DNA of 64,000 nt, from NCBI RefSeq assembly GCF_008711285.1, contig NZ_VXDC01000009.1, forward strand, positions 124,001 through 188,000, read 5' to 3'. The notes below the pieces were generated by a model, which made no database searches, had not been told where the DNA came from, and saw only the letters and a program-made list of their open reading frames with translations. Source of the stretch: Roseibium aquae. GTDB taxonomy: Bacteria > Pseudomonadota > Alphaproteobacteria > Rhizobiales > Stappiaceae. This document shows positions 1-11,609 of the stretch, piece by piece. Within the stretch, counting starts at the first letter, position 1. Each line of letters opens with the position of its first letter. The translations under genes and the position numbers were made by a program.

Positions 1-1
1 G

Positions 2-211
2 GGCCTGAGCGAAGCCAGCCTGGCGGAAGCTTTGGCAACCGACGAGGCCGGCCGGACGCTCGAGGAGGTTTATACGCTGGCCAATCGTCTCGGGTTGACC
101 GGGACACCCTCTTACGTCGTCGGCGATGAAGTGATCATGGGCGCGGTTGGCTATGAACAGCTGCAGGCGAAACTGAAGTCGATGGACAGCTGCGGTGAGA
201 CATCCTGCTGA
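2..211 (+). CDS. DsbA-family thioredoxin-fold oxidoreductase, C-terminal part
   Basis: Only the last 69 residues are in the window; the start lies to the left. The visible part has the helix then cis-proline loop typical of the DsbA fold (LGLTGTPSYVVGDEVIMGAV), followed by a last helix and a short tail with two cysteines (CGETSC). The Thr-Pro of TGTPSYVV is the cis-Pro that faces the CXXC active site, which would be upstream and cannot be seen. Such proteins catalyse disulfide formation or isomerisation in the periplasm. In related genomes a dsbA-like gene often lies just before aroQ-accB-accC; here accB follows directly. The terminal cysteine pair is unusual and may simply be lineage variation. 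Confidence 0.8.
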   Translation, partial: GLSEASLAEALATDEAGRTLEEVYTLANRLGLTGTPSYVVGDEVIMGAVGYEQLQAKLKSMDSCGETSC

Positions 212-493
212 TACAATCTAACGTTAACGTCATGTGCGGTGAGGTCTTTTCCTCGGCCATCTGACTGCTTATAAGGGCGGGGTCTGGGGTGCCGTTTGGC
301 AATCGCGGACCCCGTTCCTACATCCCGTGTGTTGGCCGTTAGATCCGCCAAGCCGGCACATGGCGCTGTGAAATCGCCCGCGCTGTTTCAAGGCGTGCGG
401 ATGGCAAACGCCCGGTGCCCTGCCGCAAGCACCAAGATCAACACGGCATGGTCCAACCGGCCCTGAATGAGCCCGAATACGAAAGCCCAACGA

Positions 494-967
494 ATGTCCA
501 AGGATAATAAGAAATTCGACACGGACCTGATCCGCGACCTTGCCGTTCTTCTTGACGAAACCAACATCTCCGAGATTGAACTGGAGCGGGGCGACGTGCG
601 CATCCGGGTGGCCCGGCAGCTGAACATCGAAGCGCCGGTGTCCATGGCGGCCCAGCCGGCCTATGCCGCGCCGATGGCCGCGCAGCCGCAGGCGGCCGCG
701 CCCGCAGCCCAACCGGCCGACACGGGACCGCATCCGGGCACAGTCGCCTCCCCGATGGTCGGCACGGCCTATCTGGCACCCGAACCGGGCGCCCGGAACT
801 TCATCGAGGTCGGCGACAAGGTGTCGGAAGGCCAGACGATCATGATCGTCGAGGCCATGAAGACCATGAACCACATTCCGGCCCCCAGGGCAGGCACCGT
901 GAAACAAGTGCTTGTCGACGATGCTCAGCCGGTCGAATTCGGCGAGCCGCTCGCGATCATCGAGTGA
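494..967 (+). CDS. accB: Acetyl-CoA carboxylase biotin carboxyl carrier protein
   Basis: Carries the biotin prosthetic group of acetyl-CoA carboxylase, the first committed step of fatty acid synthesis; cytoplasmic. The 157-aa protein has the usual N-terminal helix ([20 protein letters not shown]), an Ala/Pro/Gln-rich linker at about 50-80, and a C-terminal biotinyl domain with the EAMKTMN motif; the lysine near residue 123 is the biotin attachment site. I chose the ATG at 494 because family members begin right before this helix; an in-frame ATG at 467 would add nine residues without family support. accC starts 8 nt after the stop, so the two are one operon. Confidence 0.97.
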   Translation: MSKDNKKFDTDLIRDLAVLLDETNISEIELERGDVRIRVARQLNIEAPVSMAAQPAYAAPMAAQPQAAAPAAQPADTGPHPGTVASPMVGTAYLAPEPGARNFIEVGDKVSEGQTIMIVEAMKTMNHIPAPRAGTVKQVLVDDAQPVEFGEPLAIIE

Positions 968-975
968 GGCGGCCC

Positions 976-2322
976 ATGTTCTCCAAGATCCTGATTGCCA
1001 ACCGGGGCGAGATCGCCCTGCGCATCTTGCGGGCGTGCAAGGAACTCGGCATATCGACCGTCGCCGTGCATTCCACGGCGGACGCCGATGCCATGCACGT
1101 GCGTCTGGCCGACGAAAGCGTGTGTATCGGCCCTCCGGCCGCGCGCGACAGCTATCTGAACATTCCCAATCTTCTGGCAGCTTGCGAAATCACCGGCGCC
1201 GACGCGGTCCATCCAGGATACGGTTTCTTGTCGGAAAATGCCCGCTTCGCCGAGATTCTCGATGCCCACAACATCGAGTTCATTGGCCCCACCGCCGACC
1301 ACATCCGGATCATGGGCGACAAGATCCAGGCAAAGAAGACGGCAAAGGACCTCGGCATCCCGGTTGTCCCCGGATCCGACGGCGCGGTCCGGCCCGAGGA
1401 CGACGCGCACGCGATCGCCCGGGACATCGGCTATCCGGTGCTGGTCAAGGCCGCGGCCGGCGGCGGCGGGCGCGGCATGAAAGTCGCCAAGACCGAAGCC
1501 GATCTCAGCAGCGCCTTGTCGACCGCGCGCTCGGAGGCCATGGCGGCCTTTGGCGACGACGCCCTCTATATTGAAAAATATCTCGGCAAGCCGCGCCACA
1601 TCGAAATCCAGGTGCTGGGCGACGGGAAAGGTAATGCGATCCACCTTGGGGAACGTGACTGCTCCTTGCAACGCCGCCACCAGAAAATTCTGGAAGAGGC
1701 CCCGTCCCCGGCACTCAACACGGAACAGCGCAACAAGATTGGCGAAGTCGTGGCCTCGGCGATGCGCAAGCTGAAATACCGCGGCGTCGGGACGGTCGAG
1801 TTTCTGTATGAGAACGGCGAGTTCTATTTCATCGAGATGAACACGCGGCTTCAGGTGGAGCATCCGGTGACCGAGATGATCACCGGGATCGACCTGGTCA
1901 ACGAGCAGATCCGGATCGCGGCGGGCGGCTCGCTGGAGATCGAACAGTCCGATATCCGCTTCGAAGGCCATGCGATCGAGTGCCGCATCAACGCGGAGGA
2001 TCCGCGCACATTCATGCCCTCGCCGGGCACGATCACCTACTATCACACCCCAGGCGGTCTCGGTGTGCGGGTGGATTCGGCGGTCTATCAGGGCTACAAG
2101 ATCCCGCCGTATTACGACAGCATGATCGGCAAACTCATCGTACACGGGCGAAATCGTGTTGAATGCATGATGCGCTTGCGCCGTTGTCTTGATGAGTTCG
2201 TGGTTGACGAAATCAAGTCAACCCTTCCCCTTTTCCGCGATTTGGTAGACAATCAGGACATCGCCAACGGGCAGTATGATATCCACTGGCTGGAAAAGTA
2301 CCTGTCCGACGCGAAAGACTGA
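976..2322 (+). CDS. accC: Acetyl-CoA carboxylase biotin carboxylase subunit
   Basis: ATP-dependent carboxylation of the biotin on AccB, using bicarbonate. The 448-aa length matches the family. Visible are the N-terminal biotin carboxylase domain ([17 protein letters not shown]), the ATP-grasp glycine-rich loop [12 protein letters not shown] near residue 157, and the catalytic segment [14 protein letters not shown] near residue 288. The ATG at 976 follows a GAGG at 965-968; the in-frame ATG at 964 would overlap the accB stop and add four residues. Operon partner of accB, 8 nt upstream; aat follows after 34 nt and is probably cotranscribed. Confidence 0.98.
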   Translation: MFSKILIANRGEIALRILRACKELGISTVAVHSTADADAMHVRLADESVCIGPPAARDSYLNIPNLLAACEITGADAVHPGYGFLSENARFAEILDAHNIEFIGPTADHIRIMGDKIQAKKTAKDLGIPVVPGSDGAVRPEDDAHAIARDIGYPVLVKAAAGGGGRGMKVAKTEADLSSALSTARSEAMAAFGDDALYIEKYLGKPRHIEIQVLGDGKGNAIHLGERDCSLQRRHQKILEEAPSPALNTEQRNKIGEVVASAMRKLKYRGVGTVEFLYENGEFYFIEMNTRLQVEHPVTEMITGIDLVNEQIRIAAGGSLEIEQSDIRFEGHAIECRINAEDPRTFMPSPGTITYYHTPGGLGVRVDSAVYQGYKIPPYYDSMIGKLIVHGRNRVECMMRLRRCLDEFVVDEIKSTLPLFRDLVDNQDIANGQYDIHWLEKYLSDAKD

Positions 2323-2356
2323 AAGTGTCTTCAGGATCTGGAGAAGCCGGCTAAAC

Positions 2357-3046
2357 ATGGCGGGTTACCAGGACGACATCGTGATGGAAATCACGCCGCA
2401 GGTGCTGCTTAAAGCCTACGCCTGCGGCTTGTTCCCCATGGCGGAATCGGCGGACGATCCGGGACTGTTCTGGCTGGAGCCGGAACGCAGGGGCATTCTG
2501 CCGCTGGACGGATTTCATTTGCCGCGCCGCCTTCGCCGGACCATCCGCAACGATGTTTTCGAAATTCGGGTCAGCACCGATTTCTCCGCCATCATCGAAG
2601 GATGCGCTGCCCCCCTTCCGGGCCGGCAGAAAACGTGGATCAATTCGGAAATCAGACGGCTTTACGGCGAACTCTTCGAGATGGGCTACTGCCATACTGT
2701 CGAGGCCTGGCAGGATGGCACGCTGGTCGGGGGCCTATATGGCGTAAGCCTGAACGGCGCGTTTTTCGGTGAAAGCATGTTCACAACGGCCACCGACGCC
2801 TCGAAAGTGTGCCTTGCCCATCTGGTCGCCCGCATGATTTCCGGCGGCTATTCCCTGCTCGATACGCAATTCGTGACAGAGCATCTCAGCCGCTTCGGAA
2901 CGGTCGAGATCAATCAAGCGGCCTATAATGACCTGCTGTCGGCCGCGCTGCTGCGCGAGGCCGATTTCTTCGCGTTTCCGACCAACGCCACAGGCGCCGA
3001 CGTTCTGACCGTGCTCGACAACTGGTCGGATGGCCAGCGGCGGTAG
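2357..3046 (+). CDS. aat: Leucyl/phenylalanyl-tRNA--protein transferase
   Basis: Transfers Leu or Phe from aminoacyl-tRNA to proteins with N-terminal Arg or Lys, marking them for ClpS/ClpAP degradation (N-degron pathway). The 229-aa protein contains the family signatures [10 protein letters not shown] near the N terminus, [14 protein letters not shown], the central WINSEI, the [18 protein letters not shown] block and DTQFVTEHL. The ATG at 2357 was chosen because the family starts shortly before the YACGLFPM block; GGAG lies 12 nt upstream. It follows accC by 34 nt on the same strand, the common order in this group of bacteria. A hairpin with an A-run starts 3 nt after the stop. Confidence 0.96.
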   Translation: MAGYQDDIVMEITPQVLLKAYACGLFPMAESADDPGLFWLEPERRGILPLDGFHLPRRLRRTIRNDVFEIRVSTDFSAIIEGCAAPLPGRQKTWINSEIRRLYGELFEMGYCHTVEAWQDGTLVGGLYGVSLNGAFFGESMFTTATDASKVCLAHLVARMISGGYSLLDTQFVTEHLSRFGTVEINQAAYNDLLSAALLREADFFAFPTNATGADVLTVLDNWSDGQRR

Positions 3047-3048
3047 AG

Positions 3049-3070
3049 AAAAACGGCCCGAACAGGGCCG
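3049..3070 (-). terminator. Rho-independent terminator for the minus-strand DUF2155 gene
   Basis: The inverted repeat CGGCCC (3054-3059) / GGGCCG (3065-3070) with a 5-nt loop is preceded on the plus strand by five A, which read as a U-run on the minus strand. It sits 47 nt after the DUF2155 stop and 3 nt after the aat stop, so it separates two convergent genes. Confidence 0.7.
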
Positions 3071-3116
3071 CCGGCCGATACCGCTTTCACTCTCTCCGTC
3101 GCTTATCCGTCTCCGG

Positions 3117-3659
3117 TCACGGCCGGAAAGGTTTCGGCCGGGGCTGACCGATCACATCTATTCCGTCATCCGGACCGGCAAGCGGATCTCCGCCGGCGGC
3201 TTCGACTTCGGCGATCGGCGGGCCTGTATAGTTCTCCGGTGGCGGCACATCGGAGGACATCTTGCAATCCGTCAGCCACACGTCATAGACCGCATGCTCA
3301 ACGGCATGAAGGCCCGGACTTGCCGCATACATCCAGCCGGAAAAGATCCGCCGAACCTCGTTGTTCAAGGTGATCTCGTCGACCTGCACAAAGCCGGTGG
3401 TCAACGGCGTTTCCGTCCGTGGGCGGGTGTGGCAGACGCGCGGCGTGACCTGAAGCGCGCCGAACTGAACAGTTTCGCCGATATAGACATCGAAAGAGAT
3501 GATGCGGCCCGTGATTTTGTCCAGCCCGGAAAAGACAGCCACGGCGTTCTCGATTTTCTCCGGCTCAACCTGAGCGGCGGCGGACGTGGATCCGCCCACC
3601 GCGGCCGCCATGGCCGCACCCGCACAGATAACCCACTTCCCAAATCCTCTGTCTCTCAC
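3117..3659 (-). CDS. DUF2155 domain periplasmic protein
   Basis: Belongs to a family of exported proteins found in alphaproteobacteria, function unknown. About 180 aa from a GTG at 3659, preceded by GAGGGA at 14 nt, which gives a short basic start, a hydrophobic signal segment (WVICAGAAMAAAVGGS) and a cleavage site near SAAAQ. The conserved body includes GLDKITGRIISFDVYIGE, the CHTRP motif, and GWMYAASPGLHAVEH followed by DVWLTDC, so two cysteines could form a disulfide. An upstream in-frame start at 3746 would give an unlikely 29-residue Arg-rich leader before the signal peptide. It is usually found near accBC-aat, as here; valS lies upstream on the same strand. Confidence 0.88.
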   Translation of the reverse strand: MRDRGFGKWVICAGAAMAAAVGGSTSAAAQVEPEKIENAVAVFSGLDKITGRIISFDVYIGETVQFGALQVTPRVCHTRPRTETPLTTGFVQVDEITLNNEVRRIFSGWMYAASPGLHAVEHAVYDVWLTDCKMSSDVPPPENYTGPPIAEVEAAGGDPLAGPDDGIDVIGQPRPKPFRP

Positions 3660-3777
3660 CAACGCGTCCCTCGGATAGTTTCGCCGTGCCCGGTTAGAAC
3701 GGCCCCTGGGAAAAATGATTCCCGTCCTCCAATGATACAGGCTCAAAGCCCCTCATTGGTAACCCTAGAGGCAAACC

Positions 3778-3806
3778 ATGGCCCGGACGCGGCTCATCCG
3801 GGCCAT
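3778..3806 (-). terminator. Hairpin downstream of valS, possible terminator without U-run
   Basis: A perfect 10-bp inverted repeat (ATGGCCCGGA / TCCGGGCCAT) with a 9-nt loop lies 18 nt past the valS stop codon. There is no T-run on either strand, so it may be an inefficient or Rho-assisted terminator, or may stabilise the 3' end of the mRNA. Confidence 0.45.
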
Positions 3807-3823
3807 TTCGGTGGCCATTCGGC

Positions 3824-6754
<2,931 letters not shown>

Positions 6755-7004
6755 CAGGTGCACTCAAAGTGAGGGATTTTTCGACTTTTTTGGGAATTCA
6801 CGTGTAAATCGGAAGCCAACGCCCAAGTCAACCGCTGACCCTGGCGAACAGGGAACAAACATCGCGTCCTTCCAAGATCCAGCGCAGCGCATCGGACGTC
6901 TTGCCAGAAGCGGCCACAGATGCCCGGCAACTCGAGAAGCGATCAGCCTGAGGTGTTCACGCGGTTCCGCTGCAACACACGCTGATCTGGAATAGGGGCC
7001 CCTG

Positions 7005-7451
7005 ATGCCGATACGCCTTCGCGCTCACCACCTGCTGTGCATCCTCACCTTCAAGGGAGAAGGCTATTCACACGGTTTTGTCGCGAACTACCAGAAGATC
7101 GTAGACCGGCTGAATGGCGGCGAACCCGTCATCCTCGTGGAGGGGCCGGACGATATTTGTGCGCCGCTGGCGTGCGAGAAGGACGCGCATTGTTTCAACG
7201 CCAGTGTCCGGGAGCGGGATATCGCAGCCTTGCGGTGGGTCGAAGACCGGGTCGCAATCCCGCACCAGCCTGGGGCGGCATTCCATCTTGCCCCCGGGAC
7301 GATCGCAAAACTCCGCCATTCATTCGCAAACGAAACCCACAGGGCCCCTTGCCTCGGGTGCGACTGGTATGACCTATGCAGCCATGTGGCAGCGGATGAC
7401 TATGAACAGGCGCTGCTGAAGCCTCGAAGCGCGCAAATGAAGCGGACATAA
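7005..7451 (+). CDS. DUF1284 cysteine-rich protein, probable Fe-S binding
   Basis: A 148-aa protein matching the DUF1284 family, which begins with the very conserved RLRAHHLLC(I/M)LTF(K/V)G.GYS block seen here at residues 4-22. It has cysteines at 12, 52, 57, 63, 116, 119 and 125; the spacing C-x4-C-x5-C and CLGC-x5-C resembles metal or Fe-S ligand sets, and the family has been proposed to bind iron-sulfur clusters. No biochemical role is known to me. The ATG at 7005 opens directly with the family consensus. It is a single gene, convergent with popZ (7 nt between the stops), and divergent from valS across a 250-nt spacer. Confidence 0.88.
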   Translation: MPIRLRAHHLLCILTFKGEGYSHGFVANYQKIVDRLNGGEPVILVEGPDDICAPLACEKDAHCFNASVRERDIAALRWVEDRVAIPHQPGAAFHLAPGTIAKLRHSFANETHRAPCLGCDWYDLCSHVAADDYEQALLKPRSAQMKRT

Positions 7452-7458
7452 GCGGCCG

Positions 7459-8232
7459 TCAACGCCGGCGCATCATGCGCTTGATTTCCTTCTGCACCAT
7501 TTGTTCGACCATGCCGGGAAGATTCTCGTCGAGCCAGGCTTTGAGCATCGGACGCAGCATGTCCTGAATGAGTTCTTCCATGGTCTGGGCGTTGCCGCCG
7601 ATCAGCATGCCGGACAGGCTGTCCAGAGCCGCGTGCACCTTGTCGCCGGTATGCGCCGAAATGAGCGGTTCGTCTTCGGCGAGACGCTGATACGGCCGGT
7701 CCGGCACCGGACGGGTCATCGCAGCCGGAGCGAAGTCCGGTTCATCCTCGGGTTCCGGCGGTTCGACCGCAAGGATTTCCTCAGGTTCTTCTTCCTTGAA
7801 CCCGATCTCCATGTCCTCATCGGACAGATCCTGCGGCAAACCACCGATCAGATCCATTTCATCGCCGGCGATATCGTCTTCGCTCAGGGCAAGGTCTTCG
7901 GTCAGTTCAAGAACGTCATCGTCGCCGCCCACGTCGTCCAGGGCGTCTTCCGCCATGGCGGCCGCCATCTCGTCGGCGTCGTCCTCCAGATCCTCATCCG
8001 GCCCGTCCATATCGAAGAGCTTGTCGAGGTCGTCCTGTGACATTTCTTCGGAAGCGCCCATATCGTCCTCGGCTTCAGATTTGGCTATGTCGGGCGATGA
8101 CACATTCGCGGACCCGGCCGGCTTATCATCGCCATTCGAATCCTTTTGGGCATCCTCGTCGGAGATAATTCGGCGGATCGATGCGAGGATTTCCTCCATC
8201 GAAGGCTCTTCAGCCTGTTTCGCCTCAGCCAT
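7459..8232 (-). CDS. popZ: PopZ-type polar organising protein (DUF2497)
   Basis: Polar scaffold that assembles into a network at the cell pole and tethers the ParB-parS centromere in Caulobacter. The 257-aa protein has the full architecture: an N-terminal helix (PSMEEILASIRRIISDED), a long strongly acidic, Pro-containing disordered middle (about 25-190, many D/E runs), and C-terminal oligomerisation helices (TMEELIQDMLRPMLKAWLDE, then LPGMVEQMVQKEIKRMMRRR). Length is larger than Caulobacter PopZ owing to the acidic linker. The ATG at 8232 was chosen since it precedes the conserved helix; 8268 would add twelve unrelated residues. Upstream are three GANTC motifs in an inverted repeat, which may link expression to the cell cycle. 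Confidence 0.93.
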   Translation of the reverse strand: MAEAKQAEEPSMEEILASIRRIISDEDAQKDSNGDDKPAGSANVSSPDIAKSEAEDDMGASEEMSQDDLDKLFDMDGPDEDLEDDADEMAAAMAEDALDDVGGDDDVLELTEDLALSEDDIAGDEMDLIGGLPQDLSDEDMEIGFKEEEPEEILAVEPPEPEDEPDFAPAAMTRPVPDRPYQRLAEDEPLISAHTGDKVHAALDSLSGMLIGGNAQTMEELIQDMLRPMLKAWLDENLPGMVEQMVQKEIKRMMRRR

Positions 8233-8254
8233 GACAACCCCCAGACAACTGGCT

Positions 8255-8291
8255 ACGAATCGAATCACTCAGCGAACTCTGAACGATTCGT
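8255..8291 (-). promoter_or_regulatory. Inverted repeat carrying GANTC sites upstream of popZ
   Basis: ACGAATCG (8255-8262) and CGATTCGT (8284-8291) form an 8-bp perfect inverted repeat with a 21-nt spacer. Three GANTC motifs, the CcrM methyltransferase target in alphaproteobacteria, fall at 8257-8261, 8262-8266 and 8285-8289, that is 25-57 nt before the popZ start. Interpretation as a methylation-sensitive operator is an inference. Confidence 0.45.
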
Positions 8292-8487
8292 TAAGGCCGA
8301 GTATGGAGATCAATCGCGCAAGGGAAAAGCGAACGGGCTGCCGCTAAAGGCTTTTTCCCCTTTTTAGGTGACCGGGTAAGATTTTACATCGTTTCCCGCA
8401 TACGGCGAAACCCAAACGGTTGCCGTCGTCACCAGAGACTTAACGCGGAACGCAAGGCAAACGGCATGTGACTGAACGAATAGCCTT

Positions 8488-9873
8488 TTACCGGCCATCC
8501 GGTGTGCGCAGGCCGAACCACTGATCGCGGACCGCCTGATAGTGTTCCACCGGCTTGTAGTGAGCCACATTGAGCTCCAGCGAGCTGACATCCAGCCGCC
8601 CGATCGCGGATACGAGCTGATAGGCTCCCACAATCCGGTTTCTCTGGGCGGTGACAAGGTTGACCCGCTGATTGACCAGTTCCCGCTGGGCGTCCAGGAC
8701 ATCCAGCGTGGTGCGCTGCCCGACCCGCTGCTCCTCGATGACGCCTTCGAGCGCGAGCTGCGATGCCTCGACGGCGGCCCGCGCGGCTTCAATCGACCCA
8801 CCGGCTGCCTGGAAATTGCCCCAAGCGGAAATCACGTTCGCCCGCACCTGATCTCGAATGACGTCCAGCTGCAACTGCGCCCGGCCCAGTTCCTCTTTCG
8901 CTTGACGCACCCGGGAAGAAACGCGCCCGGCCTGATAGATCGGAATATTCACACGGCCGAACACTTGGGCGGTCTCGCTGTCATCGACCGTCGATGACGG
9001 ATTCCATGACCGGGACAGCGAGCCGTCAACCGTCACGGTCGGGAGCAGCTCGCCTTCAATCGCCTTGACATTGAAGATCGCTGAATCGACCTGGTGCTGA
9101 GACTGCCGGATCAACGGCTGCGCCGTTTCACTGATCTTCAGGGCCGTTTCCATCGATTGCGGCACGAGCCGGTCGATTGTGGCATCGGCCGACAGATTTC
9201 GCGCCTCCATTCCCACGATCTGGCGGTACACAGCGCGGCTGGCGTTGAGATTGGCCAGACTGGTATTTAGGTTGGCGCGCGCCTCGGCCACACGGGCTTC
9301 GGCCTGCGAGACATCGGTGCGGGTCCCCTCGCCGACCTCGAAGCGGTCGCGGGCCGCACGCACCTGCTCATTCAGAAAGTCGAGGTCGCTGCGGGCCAGC
9401 GACACGAGCGCGGTATCGCGGATCACGTCGACATAGGCCTGCGCGGCCGCAAGCAAAACATCCTGTTCGGTCGCGTTCAGGCTTTCCCGCTGCGCGCGCA
9501 CCAGGGCCTCGGCCTGACGGGTCGAATTGACAGTCCGAAACCCGCGAAACAAGGTCTGACTGACGGACAGGGAGATGGACGAGTTGGTTCTGTAGCTCTC
9601 GAACCCGTCGAAATCGGAGCGGATCCGGCCGATCTCGGCCGCCGCACTGACCGTCGGGCGCCAGCCCGCCAGCGCCTGCGGCACATTCTCATCGACCGCC
9701 CGCAATTGCGCGCGCGCCGAATTCAACGTCGGATTGTTGGCATAGGTCAGCGCAAGGGCTTCCATGATGGTTTCGGCCGACGCGGACGATCCCGGACCAC
9801 CCAGAGCAGACAACATTGTCGCGGTTCCGGCCATAAGGACGGACGCCAACGCTGTTCTTAATCTTCTACGCAT
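8488..9873 (-). CDS. tolC: TolC-family outer membrane efflux/secretion channel
   Basis: Outer-membrane trimeric channel for type I secretion and RND/ABC efflux. The 461-aa protein has a signal peptide (MRRRLRTALASVLMAGTATM then ALGGPGSSASAE) and two structurally repeated halves of the OEP type: ETIMEALALTYANNPTLNSARAQ and the later QLALEGVIEEQRVGQRTTLDVLDAQRELVNQRVNLV, a hallmark of TolC. The ATG at 9873 is preceded by GAGGAG at a good distance; upstream in-frame codons to 9996 give a non-signal leader. It lies between popZ and pcm; pcm ends 233 nt before it on the same strand. The transporter partners are not in the window. Confidence 0.95.
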   Translation of the reverse strand: MRRRLRTALASVLMAGTATMLSALGGPGSSASAETIMEALALTYANNPTLNSARAQLRAVDENVPQALAGWRPTVSAAAEIGRIRSDFDGFESYRTNSSISLSVSQTLFRGFRTVNSTRQAEALVRAQRESLNATEQDVLLAAAQAYVDVIRDTALVSLARSDLDFLNEQVRAARDRFEVGEGTRTDVSQAEARVAEARANLNTSLANLNASRAVYRQIVGMEARNLSADATIDRLVPQSMETALKISETAQPLIRQSQHQVDSAIFNVKAIEGELLPTVTVDGSLSRSWNPSSTVDDSETAQVFGRVNIPIYQAGRVSSRVRQAKEELGRAQLQLDVIRDQVRANVISAWGNFQAAGGSIEAARAAVEASQLALEGVIEEQRVGQRTTLDVLDAQRELVNQRVNLVTAQRNRIVGAYQLVSAIGRLDVSSLELNVAHYKPVEHYQAVRDQWFGLRTPDGR

Positions 9874-10106
9874 AACCAGAATATGCTCCTCAGGTGGGCG
9901 CTCCAACTGAGATGTGAGTAAACGCAGCTGTGCTCCAGCGCAACCGGCACGAACCCAACGAATCGAGTTTTCGGAAAAACTGCGACCTTGGCGCAACAGC
10001 CTTAAGATTCAATTAACCCTAATTTCAACGTAAAATCATGCCGTTGCTTACTGTAGATCCCGGTTGGAGATCTGGCGCCCACCGGGAGTCCGGCAGGGCC
10101 CTGACT

Positions 10107-10769
10107 TCAGAATTCGAATTGCGGCTTCTTTGCGAAACCGGGCAACATGGGCGCCGACGCGTTGAAGCCGAAACGGGAGCTGAACTTGCCGTCCGAATTC
10201 TGATAAAGCCGCGCGGCGCCGGCCCCGCCCTGCCCCTCGATGACGACAAGACGGCCGTCATTCTTCAACTGGGCCAAAACCGCGTCCGGCAGGACATCGA
10301 CGGCCCCATTGACGATAATCACGTCATAGGGCCCCTCGCTGGCATAGCCACCTGTCAGCGGCCCGTCGACAATCACGGCGTTTTCGATTTCAAGATCGAG
10401 CAGCGCCGCGGTTGCGGCCTCGCCCAGTTCGGGATTTTCTTCAAGGGCGACCACGGATGCCGCGAGTTTGCCGAGAACCGCAGCACTGTAGCCGGTCCCC
10501 GCCCCCACAACCAAAACAATGTCCTGCGAATCGACGCGCGCCAGCTGCAGCATCTTTCCAAACACATGCGGCTTGAGCATGTACCGGCCCGATCCCGTGC
10601 CCCCGATGGGCAGATCCTCATCGATATAGGCAACGGCGCGTTTGGACGCGGGCAGAAACTTTTCCCTGGGGATGGTTTCCATCGCATCGAGAATGCGCAG
10701 ATCCGTGACGTCATTCGTCCGCAGCTGATTGTCTACCATGCGTGTGCGGGCTTGGGCATAGTCGGTCAT
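10107..10769 (-). CDS. pcm: Protein-L-isoaspartate O-methyltransferase family protein
   Basis: A 220-aa SAM-dependent methyltransferase of the PCMT family, which repairs isoaspartyl residues in aged proteins. Seen: N-terminal MVDNQLRTNDVTDLRILDAM typical of the alphaproteobacterial branch, the SAM-binding motif VLVVGAGTGYSAAVLGKLA around residue 85-103, ALEENPEL (motif with the acidic ribose contact) and YDVIIVNGAV. The family's catalytic-site region GSGRYMLKPH replaces the canonical TISQPH, as is common in this branch, so true isoaspartate repair activity is not certain. It lies upstream of tolC on the same strand, a conserved pairing. Confidence 0.9.
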   Translation of the reverse strand: MTDYAQARTRMVDNQLRTNDVTDLRILDAMETIPREKFLPASKRAVAYIDEDLPIGGTGSGRYMLKPHVFGKMLQLARVDSQDIVLVVGAGTGYSAAVLGKLAASVVALEENPELGEAATAALLDLEIENAVIVDGPLTGGYASEGPYDVIIVNGAVDVLPDAVLAQLKNDGRLVVIEGQGGAGAARLYQNSDGKFSSRFGFNASAPMLPGFAKKPQFEF

Positions 10770-11003
10770 ATCGGCCTCGTGTTGATCGCCGGTCAGTCTT
10801 GGCAGCGTTCCTTACCGGCCCGCGTGCGCCCTGACAAGCAATTGATCGCGCACACCGCCCCAGAACCTGATTGATGCTCTTTTCCCGCATTTTGTCTCCG
10901 CCGAACCGGAAACTGTCCACAACCCTTCCCTCGCCGAGTTCAGACCAAGGCCAGTGTTTTGCCCCTCCGGACCAGAAATTGGCGGCATCGATGTATTTCA
11001 GTC

Positions 11004-11032
11004 TTGATTATGCCGTATAACTGTTTGATAAG
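11004..11032 (+). promoter_or_regulatory. Likely promoter of tRNA-Cys
   Basis: TTGATT (11004-11009) and GATAAG (11027-11032) are separated by 17 nt, placing transcription start near 11039, about 13 nt before the tRNA. Hexamers are imperfect but the geometry is right. Confidence 0.5.
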
Positions 11033-11051
11033 GCGCGGCACACCACCTTGG

Positions 11052-11125
11052 GGCCCTGTGGCGGAGTGGTGACGCAGCGGATTGCAAATCCGTGTACACC
11101 GGTTCGATTCCGGTCGGGGCCTCCA
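11052..11125 (+). tRNA. tRNA-Cys (anticodon GCA)
   Basis: A full cloverleaf of 74 nt including the encoded CCA. The acceptor GGCCCTG pairs with CGGGGCC (one G-T wobble), the anticodon loop ATTGCAAAT presents GCA at 11084-11086, and the T arm contains GGTTCGATTCC. It is a stand-alone gene at the left edge of the accessory stretch that follows. Confidence 0.97.
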
Positions 11126-11609
11126 GAGTTTTTCGCGCCTGATTTTGTTGGTTATCGGTCCAACCAGTCTCCCGGTATCAGTTCCAGCCGCATAATCTCA
11201 GTGCCAGCGAACGAGCGGCACAGAAGCCAACGGCAGTAGGAAATGGGTGCGCGCGCAAAGCCTCCGCTGCTCCCAAGACCGGCCCAGAGCCTGACGTCTG
11301 ACCTACCTCTGCCAAATGGTCCAGAACTGCCTTTAGGTCAAAATCAAGCGGGCGCCTGCGGCCGGGGAATTAACCAAAGGGTACTCGCACGTAACAGTGC
11401 ATTGGGTCGAATTTCGCTCTGCCCCGAATTCCGCAACACCCCAGTCAAGCCGATATGAACCACCAAGGTCAGCCCCTCTCCGGTTTTCAGATCATTTTCT
11501 GTTCATAGGAATCCAAATCAAAAATCCACTCTCTTGAGAAATCAACCAAACGGAAAGGCGAAACTTGTCCAGATTGATTTGGCGTAAAATCGGATCTTGG
11601 AGCAATCCT
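11126..11609. other. 484-nt non-coding stretch after tRNA-Cys
   Basis: No convincing gene. Short open frames here have no ribosome binding site and no familiar content. There is no direct repeat of the tRNA-Cys 3' end that would mark an integrated element. The last part is A/T-richer and presumably holds the promoter of the binding-protein gene that starts at 11610, but I could not identify good -35 and -10 boxes. Confidence 0.5.

Noticed and set aside
3778..3806. Hairpin after valS as a bidirectional terminator
   Set aside because: Stem is perfect, but there is no U-run in either direction, so only a weak call is given.
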